From assembly GCA_017471985.1 (NCBI GenBank), contig JAFURE010000070.1, forward strand, positions 1 to 57,340: 57,340 nt of DNA, read 5' to 3'. Source of the DNA: Akkermansia sp. Its GTDB lineage: Bacteria > Verrucomicrobiota > Verrucomicrobiia > Verrucomicrobiales > Akkermansiaceae. The position numbers were made by a program, and so were the translations under genes. Under the pieces are notes generated by a model. It saw only the letters and a list, made by a program, of their open reading frames with translations. It ran no database searches and was not told where the DNA came from. Shown here one piece after another: positions 15,519-23,452 of this stretch (the stretch's first letter is position 1; every line of letters begins with the position of its first letter).

Positions 15519-16366
15519 ACGTTGCGGCTCAGTTCAATGTTATCAATCAGGCGCACTTCACCGAAGAAAGCGGCCACAGCCAGCAAAGCCGGGCGCGCAT
15601 CATCTGTCACAGCGTGCAGATTTTCGGCATCTACCAGCTCCACATAATCAATCCGTACGCCATCAATGGCATTCAGACCATTGCGCACAGAGGCACAAAC
15701 GGCATCGGCATCCGCACCATCGGCGTAAGCAGCAGCAGCCTGCACCAACAAACGGTGAATTGAGGGCGCAGCCGCACGGTGCTCCGGGGTCAGGCGCACA
15801 TTCCGACTGGAGAGAGCCAGGCCGTCCTCACCGCGCACAATCTCTGCGCCATGCAGCATGATGGGGATATCGAGGTCGCGGACCATACGGCGCAGAATGG
15901 CGAGCTGCTGGTAATCTTTCTTACCGAAAATCGCATCCGTCGGCTGCACCAGATTGAAAAGCTTGTTGACCACCAGACAAACGCCGGCAAAGTGACCGGG
16001 GCGACTGGCACCGCAAAGAACAGTCGAAAGGTGCGTTTCCTCCAGAGTAATGGAACGGTCGGAGCAGTACATTACGTCAGGCGTGGGCATGAACACAACA
16101 TCCACCCCGCAATCACGGCAAAGTTGCAGGTCAGCCTCGGGAGTCTGAGGATAGGCTGCCAAATCACCGGCATTGTCAAACTGCACAGGATTCAGGAACA
16201 CACTGGCCACCACGCAACCTTCGGCACCGGCCAGACTGCGAGCACTCCGCAGCAGAGTGGCGTGTCCTTCATGGAGAGCACCCATTGTAGGCACCAGCAC
16301 AATCCTCTTACCGCGCACGGGTGCCAACAGTGCGCGCAACTCATCCTTGCTACATGCGGTCTGCAT
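15515..16366 (-). CDS. panC: Pantothenate synthetase
   Basis: A 283-aa enzyme that joins pantoate and beta-alanine with ATP to form pantothenate, the coenzyme A precursor. It has the nucleotidyltransferase HIGH-like motif VPTMGALHEGH (residues 25-35), SVFLNPVQF, and the second ATP motif FGKKDYQQL, followed by GLALSSRN. The start at 16366 (MQTACSKDEL) is supported by a promoter whose -10 ends 6 nt before it; a longer frame from 16393 would begin inside the promoter. panB and panD are not in the window. It forms a two-gene unit with the lolD-like gene. Confidence 0.93.
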   Translation of the reverse strand: MQTACSKDELRALLAPVRGKRIVLVPTMGALHEGHATLLRSARSLAGAEGCVVASVFLNPVQFDNAGDLAAYPQTPEADLQLCRDCGVDVVFMPTPDVMYCSDRSITLEETHLSTVLCGASRPGHFAGVCLVVNKLFNLVQPTDAIFGKKDYQQLAILRRMVRDLDIPIMLHGAEIVRGEDGLALSSRNVRLTPEHRAAAPSIHRLLVQAAAAYADGADADAVCASVRNGLNAIDGVRIDYVELVDAENLHAVTDDARPALLAVAAFFGEVRLIDNIELSRNV

Positions 16367-16372
16367 GCGCGC

Positions 16373-16401
16373 AATATACCACCCCTGCCCCATGATTGCA
16401 A
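16373..16401 (-). promoter_or_regulatory. Promoter of panC, probably giving a leaderless mRNA
   Basis: Minus strand: -35 TTGCAA (16396-16401), 17-bp spacer, -10 TATATT (16373-16378). The panC ATG is 6 nt past the -10. Confidence 0.7.
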
Positions 16402-16431
16402 GACTTTGCTATGTCCTAACCGACATAAGAC

Positions 16432-16460
16432 TTGCACCACAGACCGACATGTGCTTAAAT
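16432..16460 (+). promoter_or_regulatory. Promoter of the cobalamin riboswitch operon
   Basis: -35 TTGCAC (16432-16437), 17-bp spacer, -10 TTAAAT (16455-16460). Transcription would start near 16467, just before a small hairpin (CTTCTG / CAGAAG) and the riboswitch. Confidence 0.6.
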
Positions 16461-16489
16461 ACAGGGCGACTTCTGCAAGCTCAGAAGTC

Positions 16490-16655
16490 ACTCCCCCGGA
16501 GGCGGCGACGATGCCGCAGGAAATAGATGGGGAAGGCAGTGAAATTCTGCCGCTGTGCCGCAACCGTGATATCCCGAGGTTAACATACCCAAAGGATTCA
16601 GTCGGAATGCCAGCCGGGGAGTTAGGTCTGAACCGGGCGGCGATGCACCGTCCCA
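16490..16655 (+). promoter_or_regulatory. Cobalamin (B12) riboswitch
   Basis: The core pattern GGGAA-x-G-C-A-G-T-G-A-A-A-T-T-C-T-G-C ... GCTG ... CCGCAACCGTGA (about 16530-16569) is that of the cobalamin aptamer. The B12-box form AGTCGGAATGCCAGCC follows at 16600-16615. A closing P1 helix can form between ACTCCCCCGG (16490-16499) and CCGGGGAGT (16614-16622). A further hairpin, GGGCGG / CCGTCC (16635-16653), sits just before the ATG at 16672. It has a loop (CGATGCA) suited to the L5-L13 kissing interaction that closes the expression platform. Control is probably at translation initiation, with B12 switching the operon off. No U-tract terminator is seen. Confidence 0.88.
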
Positions 16656-16671
16656 CTGACACAACATCAAC

Positions 16672-18639
16672 ATGATAAGCAATAATATGCCCCTGAATAC
16701 CGGGGCTGCAACAGTAGTGCTTGCCATTGCTATGGCAGGCGGGTGCGCTTATGCGCAGGCTGAAACGCCGGAAATTGAACTGGCACCCATGACCGTGAGT
16801 GCCCACGATGGCCTAAACTTGCCACGCAACGAAACGGGCGTATCAGTCGAAGTACTCGATGTCCCCCAACTCAGGCAAGAGGGCAATCTGACCCTTGCTC
16901 AGGCGCTGACAACCGTTCCCGGAGTAAACATACAGTCGGGTGGTGGAGCAAACCAGCAGGGTAACGTAGCCAATGTAAGCATACGCGGCATGAGCAGCGA
17001 TACTGCCACACTGGCTATCATGGACGGCATGCGTCTGTACAATACAGGCGGCGGGGGGCTGCTTACCTCCAACGTCATGGGAAGAACCGAACTGTTTTCC
17101 ATCGGCAATGCCGAGGTACTTAAGGGCAGTCAGGGAGCAACCTACGGTGGAGGAGCCATGGGCGGTGTCATCTTTATGGAAACACCACGCGGCAAGGACG
17201 AACCGAGAATGAGTTTCTTCAACGAAGTTGGTAGCCACAACAGCTACACAACCAACACCACGGCCCAGGGGCAAGAAGGTGAACTCAGCTATTTCCTGAC
17301 GGCCACCTATACGCGCACCGACAACGACATCCGATTTGTCGGGGGCTACACTCCTACTCACCGCAATGCGGGAGAATACGAAAGTTGGCAGGAGGCCCTG
17401 CGCTTGGACTGGCAGCCGAATGATGACAATCTGCTCACCCTCACCTACCGGCGCGAAGATTCAGAATACGGCTACGCCGGCATGTACAACGATTGGTTCA
17501 CCGGCGGGCGAACAGAAAGTTACAGCAACTATCGCTTCCGCACCAATCTGGTCACAGCCAGGTGGCAAACAGAAGTCACGGAAAAACTGACAAGCAGCCT
17601 GATGGCCGGTTACTACGGTTATGATGCCTCGCTGGGCCGCGGATATTGCCAGAACCTGCGTAACGTGCAGATTGAGTGGAACAACGCCTACACATGGTGC
17701 CCCCACCAGACCACAGCCGCCGGGTTTGCATGGAATCGCAGCGATTTCTCGGTAAAATCGGCAGGTGAACGCCAACAAACCGACGCTAATCTGGAGCACA
17801 CGTACGCCTTTTTCGCAGAGCACATCTATGCACCTGCAGAAAATTGGCAGAGCTCACTTGCTGCGCGCATGGAGCTGAGCAATCTCTACGATACACATAC
17901 CACAGTTCGAGCCGCATCGAGCTATCGTTTCAATAATGACCAAAGCCGCCTGTTTGCCTCTGCCGCCACAGGCTACAGAGCTCCGAGTTCGTTCCAGCGC
18001 AGCAACGGAGCCACCGAATCCTGGGGAACAACTTACCACGGCAATCCCAACCTGAAAACGGAGAAGAGCCTGAGTGCAGATGTAGGAGTGGAACACGACA
18101 TCGCCGACGGTCATACCCTCAGCGTAACGGCATTCTGGCAGCGACGGGAAAACGCCATTACCACCGTTCCGCTAGATGCAATGAACTCCACGTACACAAA
18201 CGATAGTGGCCACTGGACTATTATCGGTGCGGAAGTGGCTTTGCGCGGCACCATAGAGCAAGCATGGAATACCGGCTACAAACTCGCCTGGACTTACACG
18301 CAGCCGAAAACATCGGACGAACGTCAAATCCCTTGGACAGCGCGACAGACATGCTCAGCAGAGCTGCACACCACCCCCTTTGAGGGCTTTACTACCGGCG
18401 TAGGTCTGACTGCCGCTATCGGTCGCAGCAACTATGAAGGATACGCCCCCTCAGAGGTGGACAACTACTACAGCCTGCGCTGGTTTGCTCGCTATCAGGT
18501 AAACGAACGCGTAACCCTGCACCTGCGAGTGGAAAATCTCACGGATCAGCGATTTGTGACAGAAAGTAACTTTACCCCCGAATACGCCATGCTTTCACCG
18601 GGCGTGGGCATATACGGCGGCTGCACGATTGAATTCTGA
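16672..18639 (+). CDS. TonB-dependent outer-membrane receptor, BtuB-like
   Basis: A 655-aa receptor. Signal peptide ends near AYAQA (residue 30). A TonB-box-like segment (PMTVSA) follows, then the plug domain (about 50-170: L-A-Q-A-L-T-T-V-P-G-V, V-S-I-R-G-M, V-L-K-G-S-Q-G-A-T-Y-G-G-G-A-M-G-G-V-I). The rest is a beta-barrel of alternating aromatic strands, ending with the expected terminal Phe (C-T-I-E-F). It brings a scarce substrate across the outer membrane using TonB energy. The riboswitch in its leader points to cobalamin or a related corrinoid, or a cofactor precursor. Spacing of 2 nt to the next gene indicates translational coupling. Confidence 0.88.
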   Translation: MISNNMPLNTGAATVVLAIAMAGGCAYAQAETPEIELAPMTVSAHDGLNLPRNETGVSVEVLDVPQLRQEGNLTLAQALTTVPGVNIQSGGGANQQGNVANVSIRGMSSDTATLAIMDGMRLYNTGGGGLLTSNVMGRTELFSIGNAEVLKGSQGATYGGGAMGGVIFMETPRGKDEPRMSFFNEVGSHNSYTTNTTAQGQEGELSYFLTATYTRTDNDIRFVGGYTPTHRNAGEYESWQEALRLDWQPNDDNLLTLTYRREDSEYGYAGMYNDWFTGGRTESYSNYRFRTNLVTARWQTEVTEKLTSSLMAGYYGYDASLGRGYCQNLRNVQIEWNNAYTWCPHQTTAAGFAWNRSDFSVKSAGERQQTDANLEHTYAFFAEHIYAPAENWQSSLAARMELSNLYDTHTTVRAASSYRFNNDQSRLFASAATGYRAPSSFQRSNGATESWGTTYHGNPNLKTEKSLSADVGVEHDIADGHTLSVTAFWQRRENAITTVPLDAMNSTYTNDSGHWTIIGAEVALRGTIEQAWNTGYKLAWTYTQPKTSDERQIPWTARQTCSAELHTTPFEGFTTGVGLTAAIGRSNYEGYAPSEVDNYYSLRWFARYQVNERVTLHLRVENLTDQRFVTESNFTPEYAMLSPGVGIYGGCTIEF

Positions 18640-18641
18640 GC

Positions 18642-20435
18642 ATGAAAAAGCTGCGCTACAGTGTATGGCTTATAGCAACGCTTGGCCTACTGTTATGGTT
18701 GGCCCACCGGTCAGTCTCCGAACCGGCTTCACCGACGACAGTCGCTGTAGCGCAGCTGCTCCCCCCGGCCCCCTACCCGCCTGACTTTGAGCAACAACTC
18801 AGCAGGAGCGACATCGACATTACACTGCACGCCGAAAAGGAGCTCCCACAGGACCTACCATGGCAATGCGAAACTGAGGCTCCGATAATAGGCAGCCCGA
18901 GAGCGGTTAAAGGCGGCACGTTGAGACTCAGTAACGTCGGTCCGTTCCCGGCAAACTTCCTCGCATTCGGCAGCACATCCCCACAATTCTTCCACTACAA
19001 CCTCTTCGAGCGCATTGACATCCCTCTGGTATGGGAACACCCGGCCACCGGACAACCCATGGCAGGTCTGGCCACCGCTTGGTGTCGGCTGGGTAACAGT
19101 TTGTACTTCCGCCTGAATGGGCAGGCACGCTACAGCAACGGGCGACCGCTGCGAGCCCGCGATTTTGCGTTGGGCACCCTGCTGCGTCTGAAATGTGGCG
19201 ACACCGCCATAGCACAGCATATCAGGGCATTACGCATTTACGGCGATAGTATTGTGGAAGTCGTTACCCCGCCGAGATACGCCGATATTCTGACCATCAG
19301 CCGACTGCTCAAACCGGCTGAACCGGGATTTTATGCAGATTTCGGCAGCAATTACAGCGAAGCCTACGCCCAACGCATTCCCCCAACCACAGGAGCCTAT
19401 ACCGTAGCAGAAGTTCAGCGGGGGCGCCTCATCGCCCTGCAGAAAGTCCCGAATTGGTGGGCCGCCGACTTACCGGGATTCCGCTACACCCACAATCCGA
19501 ATCGCATTGAGCACCACTTTTTCACTGATGAAGCTCAGGCCTGGCAGGCATTCATCAACCGCAGGCTTGATATCATGCAGACCCGCAATGTGGCCGCATG
19601 GCAAAGCAAACTTGACGGAGTTCCCGCAGCAGAAGAGGGGCGCATTCGCCTGCACAGCCTGCGAATTGAACAACCCATGCCCCCCTATGGCATAGCATTG
19701 AACGCCGCAGCGCTGCCCGATATCAATCTGCGCCGCGGACTTCTGCAGGCTATGGATATGACCAGCGCGGTTGACATACTCTTTCGAGGTTACGCCGAGC
19801 GCCTGCCACGGTTCACATGCGGCTACAGACAGCTCCGCCATCATTGCGAACAATATAAATACAGCCCCGAGGCTGCACGAGACTGCTTTGCACTGGCAGG
19901 GTATACAGAAACAGGCGCCGATGGCATTCTGCGCCGACCGGATGGCGCTCGTCTGAGCGTGCGACTCTCCTTCACGCCATCCGAAAAGCTCAACACCGTT
20001 GTCACCCTATTGACCCAGAGTGCAGCAGCCTGCGGGGCGGAAATTGTACCCGAGCCGCTCCCCTGGCAAAACATCAGTCGTCAGCTCAATGAGGGCAGTC
20101 ATCAGCTCACCTTCTGGGCTACTATGCCCGGCCTGCCCATACCTGATTACGGCAGATTCTTTCACAGTAAAGCCACCGGACACGATGCACCCTTCAGGCT
20201 GAACGACAGAGAAATGGACACAGCCATCGACGCAGCACTGAAAGCAGAGACAGAAGAGCAAGCCCGAACTGCGGCTGCAGAGATGGATTCGCTCATCCAC
20301 GAACGAGCCATCTGGTTGCCGGGGTGGATGGAAAACCGCGCCAATATCGCAGCATGGCAGCACGTTCAATTGCCGGACAATTACGCGGGAGTGTACGATA
20401 TTGCCGAATCTCACCAACTCTGGATTGAGCCCTGA
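18642..20435 (+). CDS. ABC transporter substrate-binding protein, family 5 (YejA-like)
   Basis: A 597-aa exported protein. It has an N-terminal hydrophobic segment (about residues 5-22) that may be a signal peptide or anchor. The family-5 (DppA/OppA/NikA) body has a G-G-T-L-R-L-S start (about 91-97), P-P-T-T-G-A-Y-T-V, N-P-N-R-I-E-H-H-F-F and a late P-L-P-W-Q motif. The F-F-T-D-E-A-Q-A-W-Q-A-F block is like the YejA/microcin C branch, which binds peptides or peptide-linked compounds. The usual permease and ATPase genes are absent here. Placement between a riboswitch-controlled receptor and tonB suggests it takes the same substrate in the periplasm; a corrinoid role would be unusual for this family. 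Confidence 0.8.
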   Translation: MKKLRYSVWLIATLGLLLWLAHRSVSEPASPTTVAVAQLLPPAPYPPDFEQQLSRSDIDITLHAEKELPQDLPWQCETEAPIIGSPRAVKGGTLRLSNVGPFPANFLAFGSTSPQFFHYNLFERIDIPLVWEHPATGQPMAGLATAWCRLGNSLYFRLNGQARYSNGRPLRARDFALGTLLRLKCGDTAIAQHIRALRIYGDSIVEVVTPPRYADILTISRLLKPAEPGFYADFGSNYSEAYAQRIPPTTGAYTVAEVQRGRLIALQKVPNWWAADLPGFRYTHNPNRIEHHFFTDEAQAWQAFINRRLDIMQTRNVAAWQSKLDGVPAAEEGRIRLHSLRIEQPMPPYGIALNAAALPDINLRRGLLQAMDMTSAVDILFRGYAERLPRFTCGYRQLRHHCEQYKYSPEAARDCFALAGYTETGADGILRRPDGARLSVRLSFTPSEKLNTVVTLLTQSAAACGAEIVPEPLPWQNISRQLNEGSHQLTFWATMPGLPIPDYGRFFHSKATGHDAPFRLNDREMDTAIDAALKAETEEQARTAAAEMDSLIHERAIWLPGWMENRANIAAWQHVQLPDNYAGVYDIAESHQLWIEP

Positions 20436-20437
20436 CT

Positions 20438-21085
20438 ATGTCGTACCATCGGCACAGCAATCCTTTCGCAGCCCTGAGCATTACCCTGCTGATATTAGGC
20501 GGACTGACCGCAGCCGGTTTGTATTGTGCTCAATTCAAAGCAACAGAACAACCCGGACTGCTGCATGGGTATTTTACAGATGCTCCGACTAAGCAACGGC
20601 CAAGGGCGATTCCGATGGTATGCACGATTCCTCAACCCGATATAAAACTCAGTACAACTCCCGTCCTCTGCCTCAGCCCTATCTTTCCGGTATCCGTCGC
20701 GGCAACAGATGAAGAATTATCATCTACCACCACCTTGCCACTCTGCATAGAAAGTTCAATTAACGCACCGACACCGGTTCAAAACAGGCAAGTGCAAAAA
20801 CAAATTTCAGAGCCAACATACACACCCCCCATCTGTCAGGCATCCCCGCAACCGGAATATCCCGCTACTATGAAATCAACCCGTCGACGGGGAGAGGTAA
20901 GAGTACGCATCCATATCAGTCCAACAGGTTCGCCCACTGCCGTTGACATCATCTCCTCTACTCATATCGCTTTCGCTCAGGCTGCTCAAAGGTGCATTCT
21001 TAATCAGTGGAAGTTTATACCGGCCCGAAAGAACGGAGCACCGGCCCCCTCCGTGGCAAATATCAGCATTCATTTTGTCCCGTGA
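20438..21085 (+). CDS. TonB family energy transducer
   Basis: A 215-aa protein. It has one N-terminal membrane helix (about residues 13-30), a Pro/Thr-rich periplasmic spacer, and a C-terminal TonB domain (about 135-215): P-Q-P-E-Y-P-A-T-M, then G-E-V-R-V-R-I-H-I-S-P-T-G-S-P, ending with W-K-F-I-P-A-R-K-N-G. It couples the ExbBD proton channel to outer-membrane receptors. exbB and exbD are not adjacent. It is the third gene of the riboswitch operon (2-nt gap) and is probably dedicated to the receptor two genes upstream. Several extra Cys residues lie in the spacer. Confidence 0.85.
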   Translation: MSYHRHSNPFAALSITLLILGGLTAAGLYCAQFKATEQPGLLHGYFTDAPTKQRPRAIPMVCTIPQPDIKLSTTPVLCLSPIFPVSVAATDEELSSTTTLPLCIESSINAPTPVQNRQVQKQISEPTYTPPICQASPQPEYPATMKSTRRRGEVRVRIHISPTGSPTAVDIISSTHIAFAQAAQRCILNQWKFIPARKNGAPAPSVANISIHFVP

Positions 21086-21162
21086 TACCATCCTCTCGCT
21101 AACATACAACCGTAAAGCCGGCACTTTTTTGCCCCGGTAACAGTTTTAACACGATTTCCTGC

Positions 21163-21191
21163 TTGACGTAGCAGAGCTCGGGTGCTAAAGT
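21163..21191 (+). promoter_or_regulatory. Promoter of the ATP synthase operon
   Basis: -35 TTGACG (21163-21168), 17-bp spacer, -10 TAAAGT (21186-21191). A GTG at 21199 lies 7 nt past the -10 and an ATG at 21205 lies 13 nt past it, so the leader is at most a few nucleotides. Confidence 0.7.
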
Positions 21192-21204
21192 AAGAGAAGT
21201 GACG

Positions 21205-22053
21205 ATGAAGAGCATTGTACAGAAATTGACTTCGTTGGCCCTGCTTGCAGGCGGGTCAGTAATGGCGGAAGGACACCATGAGGGTCTCTCGATGGATGCC
21301 CCGGTACTCTGGGAGATACCCATTCCCTTCTGGGACGGGCACAGCATACCGATTAATAACTCTCTGATAATGTACTGCCTGGCTGTGCTGGTGCTCGTTG
21401 TAGTTCTGCGACTTGCTACGCGCAAGATGGAGCGCATACCCTACGGCCTGCAGAACTTCGTTGAGTGGGTGTTTGAATCTCTCTACAACTTTATTGAAGG
21501 TCTGGCCGGTAAGAAACTCACCAAGAAATATTTCTGGTACTTTGCCACTGTATTCCTGCTTATTCTCACCAGCAACTACATGGGGCTCATCCCCGGCGTG
21601 GGTGAAATCACCTATGACGGCCAGCCGCTTTTCCGTGGTGCCAATGCCGACCTTAACGTCACACTCTTCCTCGGTTTCCTTTACGCCATCCTCTGGTTTA
21701 TCTGGTGCATTCGTGAGCAAGGCATTAAGCACTTCCTCGGCCACATTTTCGGAGTAAAGGGCGGCCTGACCGGATTCCTGAAATATGCCCTCATGCCCAT
21801 CTTCTTCTTTGTGGGTATGATTGAGCTGCTTTCCATCTGCGTGCGCCCCGTTGCGCTTGCAGCCCGACTTTTCGGTAACATCTACGCCGGCGAGGCCATT
21901 CTGGAAAAGATGGGGGCCATCGGCTGGTACGCCATGTTACCTTTCATGTGCATGGAGCTGCTGGTCGGCTTTGTGCAGGCGCTGGTGTTCCTGATGCTAA
22001 CCGCCCTCTTCCTGAAAACGCAGGTAGGCGGAGATGAGGAAGCCGCACACTAA
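21205..22053 (+). CDS. atpB: ATP synthase F0 subunit a
   Basis: A 282-aa membrane subunit of the proton channel. The stator Arg is in A-A-R-L-F-G-N-I-Y-A-G-E, the match to the E. coli Arg210 block. Several membrane helices are clear. The N-terminus (MKSIVQKLTSLALLAGGSVMAEG) looks like a cleavable signal peptide followed by a His/Glu-rich segment, as in Verrucomicrobia, Bacteroidota and Chlorobi a-subunits. The start could also be the GTG at 21199, two codons upstream. No atpI precedes it. First gene of the operon. Confidence 0.93.
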   Translation: MKSIVQKLTSLALLAGGSVMAEGHHEGLSMDAPVLWEIPIPFWDGHSIPINNSLIMYCLAVLVLVVVLRLATRKMERIPYGLQNFVEWVFESLYNFIEGLAGKKLTKKYFWYFATVFLLILTSNYMGLIPGVGEITYDGQPLFRGANADLNVTLFLGFLYAILWFIWCIREQGIKHFLGHIFGVKGGLTGFLKYALMPIFFFVGMIELLSICVRPVALAARLFGNIYAGEAILEKMGAIGWYAMLPFMCMELLVGFVQALVFLMLTALFLKTQVGGDEEAAH

Positions 22054-22138
22054 CCCCCTTCCCGCCGCGCCGGATCATGCAGTAAAGACGTGACGGCAGG
22101 CAGAAGACAACTGAACAACAAACACAACATCACACATC

Positions 22139-22360
22139 ATGCTCGAAACAATCGCCAACGCAGTTGCAGGTACCGACCTGACTCCGCTTAAGTCCGCTCT
22201 CGCCGTTCTCGGTGCCGGTCTCGGCATCGGTCTCATCGGTATGAAGGCCGCTGAGTCTGCCGGTCGTAACCCCGGCGCCTTCTCTCAGGTGCTCATTATC
22301 TCCATCATTCTTGCCGCTCTCGTGGAAGGTGTGGCATTCGTAGCAATCTTCATGGGCTAA
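22139..22360 (+). CDS. atpE: ATP synthase F0 subunit c
   Basis: A 73-aa hairpin of two membrane helices joined by the polar loop A-G-R-N-P that contacts F1. The ion-binding carboxylate is Glu63 in L-V-E-G-V-A-F. The residues that mark sodium-type rings (Gln in helix 1; Ser/Thr after the Glu) are absent, so proton coupling is expected. It begins 85 nt after atpB and is followed by a GC-rich hairpin. No Shine-Dalgarno is visible (ACATCACACATC before the ATG). Confidence 0.95.
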   Translation: MLETIANAVAGTDLTPLKSALAVLGAGLGIGLIGMKAAESAGRNPGAFSQVLIISIILAALVEGVAFVAIFMG

Positions 22361-22370
22361 GCCCGATATC

Positions 22371-22399
22371 CGGCGGTGCCGCGGAGAACGGCACCGCCG
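22371..22399 (+). other. GC-rich hairpin in the atpE-atpF gap
   Basis: Perfect 11-bp inverted repeat CGGCGGTGCCG / CGGCACCGCCG with a 7-nt loop and no U-tract. It probably protects the 3-prime end of atpBE mRNA or slows read-through, which would help make more c subunit than the others. Confidence 0.7.
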
Positions 22400-22444
22400 A
22401 TTCCACCTTTCTCCATCACCTAACCTCTTCAACAGAAAAACACC

Positions 22445-22966
22445 ATGTACACTCCGGTAATCGCCGCCAGCATACAGGAAATGGCCGGTAAGTTCGGCCT
22501 TCATACAGATATTTTCATTGCCCACTTCATCGCATTTGCGATTCTGGTGGCGGTTGTCGTACTCTTCGGCGTAAAACCCATCATCAAGCAACTCGAAGAG
22601 CGCCGCGCCCGCATTGAGGAGGGCGAAGCCATGCACGAGCGCAGTCAGAAAGAGTTGGCCGAAGTTAAAACCACCGGCGAGAAAATTCTTGCAGACGCCC
22701 ACGCCGAGGGCAAGCAGCAGATTGAGCATGCACGCAGCACGGCAGCCAAACTGCAGGCCGAGCTGACCGACAAAGCCGCAGCCGAGGCCCGTACCATCAT
22801 CGAGAATGCCCGCACTCAGGCCGAGCTCGACACCCAGCGCGAAAAAGACGCTCTCAAGGGTGAGTTTGCACGACTGGTAGCCGCGGCAACCGCTCAGGTA
22901 ACCGGTAAGGTTCTTACCGAAAATGATCACCGAATCATCAACGAGGAGGCCATCCGCAATCTGTAA
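22445..22966 (+). CDS. atpF: ATP synthase F0 subunit b
   Basis: A 173-aa stator subunit. It has one N-terminal membrane helix (about residues 22-45, D-I-F-I-A-H-F-I-A-F-A-I-L-V). A long Ala/Glu/Lys/Arg-rich helix follows (about 50-150) that dimerises as the peripheral stalk. The C-terminus meets delta. Only one b gene is present, so the stalk is a b2 homodimer. Starts about 45 nt after the hairpin. Confidence 0.92.
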   Translation: MYTPVIAASIQEMAGKFGLHTDIFIAHFIAFAILVAVVVLFGVKPIIKQLEERRARIEEGEAMHERSQKELAEVKTTGEKILADAHAEGKQQIEHARSTAAKLQAELTDKAAAEARTIIENARTQAELDTQREKDALKGEFARLVAAATAQVTGKVLTENDHRIINEEAIRNL

Positions 22967-23002
22967 TTTCACCGCAGATATCTCCCCTTTCTCCGGAACG
23001 CC

Positions 23003-23398
23003 ATGAAGATAACCAAGGAAGCACAGGCACAGGCACGCCGTCTCATGCGACTCTGCATGGGTGCTGATGGTCGCCTGCAGGAAGACAACGTGCGCCGCGT
23101 AGCCACAACCCTCTGCTCAGAGAAGCCGCGCAACTATCTTGCCATCCTCAAGTCATTCACCGACATGGTGCGACTTGAGGTTCAGCGCCACACCGCCACT
23201 GTCACGACTGCCCGCCCTGTTCAGAAAGCCGAGAAGGCAGCAATTCGCGCCAAGCTTGACGCCCGCCACCCGGGCCTGCATTACGAATGGCTCACTGACC
23301 CCTCTCTGATTGCCGGCATGACCGTGAAAGTCGGTGACAATGTAACCGACGCCTCAGTCCGCTCCCGTATCGAGCGCCTTGAAAAACTTATCTCCTGA
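23003..23398 (+). CDS. atpH: ATP synthase F1 subunit delta (short form)
   Basis: A 131-aa protein in the delta position. It is shorter than the usual 175-180 aa. The C-terminal part keeps the delta signature (D-P-S-L-I-A-G-M-T-V-K-V-G-D-N-V-T-D-A-S-V-R-S-R-I-E-R-L, residues about 98-125), which contacts b. The N-terminal six-helix bundle that caps alpha is reduced. Position between atpF and atpA fixes the identity. The mid region is helical and basic. Confidence 0.88.
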   Translation: MKITKEAQAQARRLMRLCMGADGRLQEDNVRRVATTLCSEKPRNYLAILKSFTDMVRLEVQRHTATVTTARPVQKAEKAAIRAKLDARHPGLHYEWLTDPSLIAGMTVKVGDNVTDASVRSRIERLEKLIS

Positions 23399-23452
23399 CA
23401 CAACTTCAACCTCCTCTCCAACAGAAATTTTCAATAAATCACCACAAAGCGT

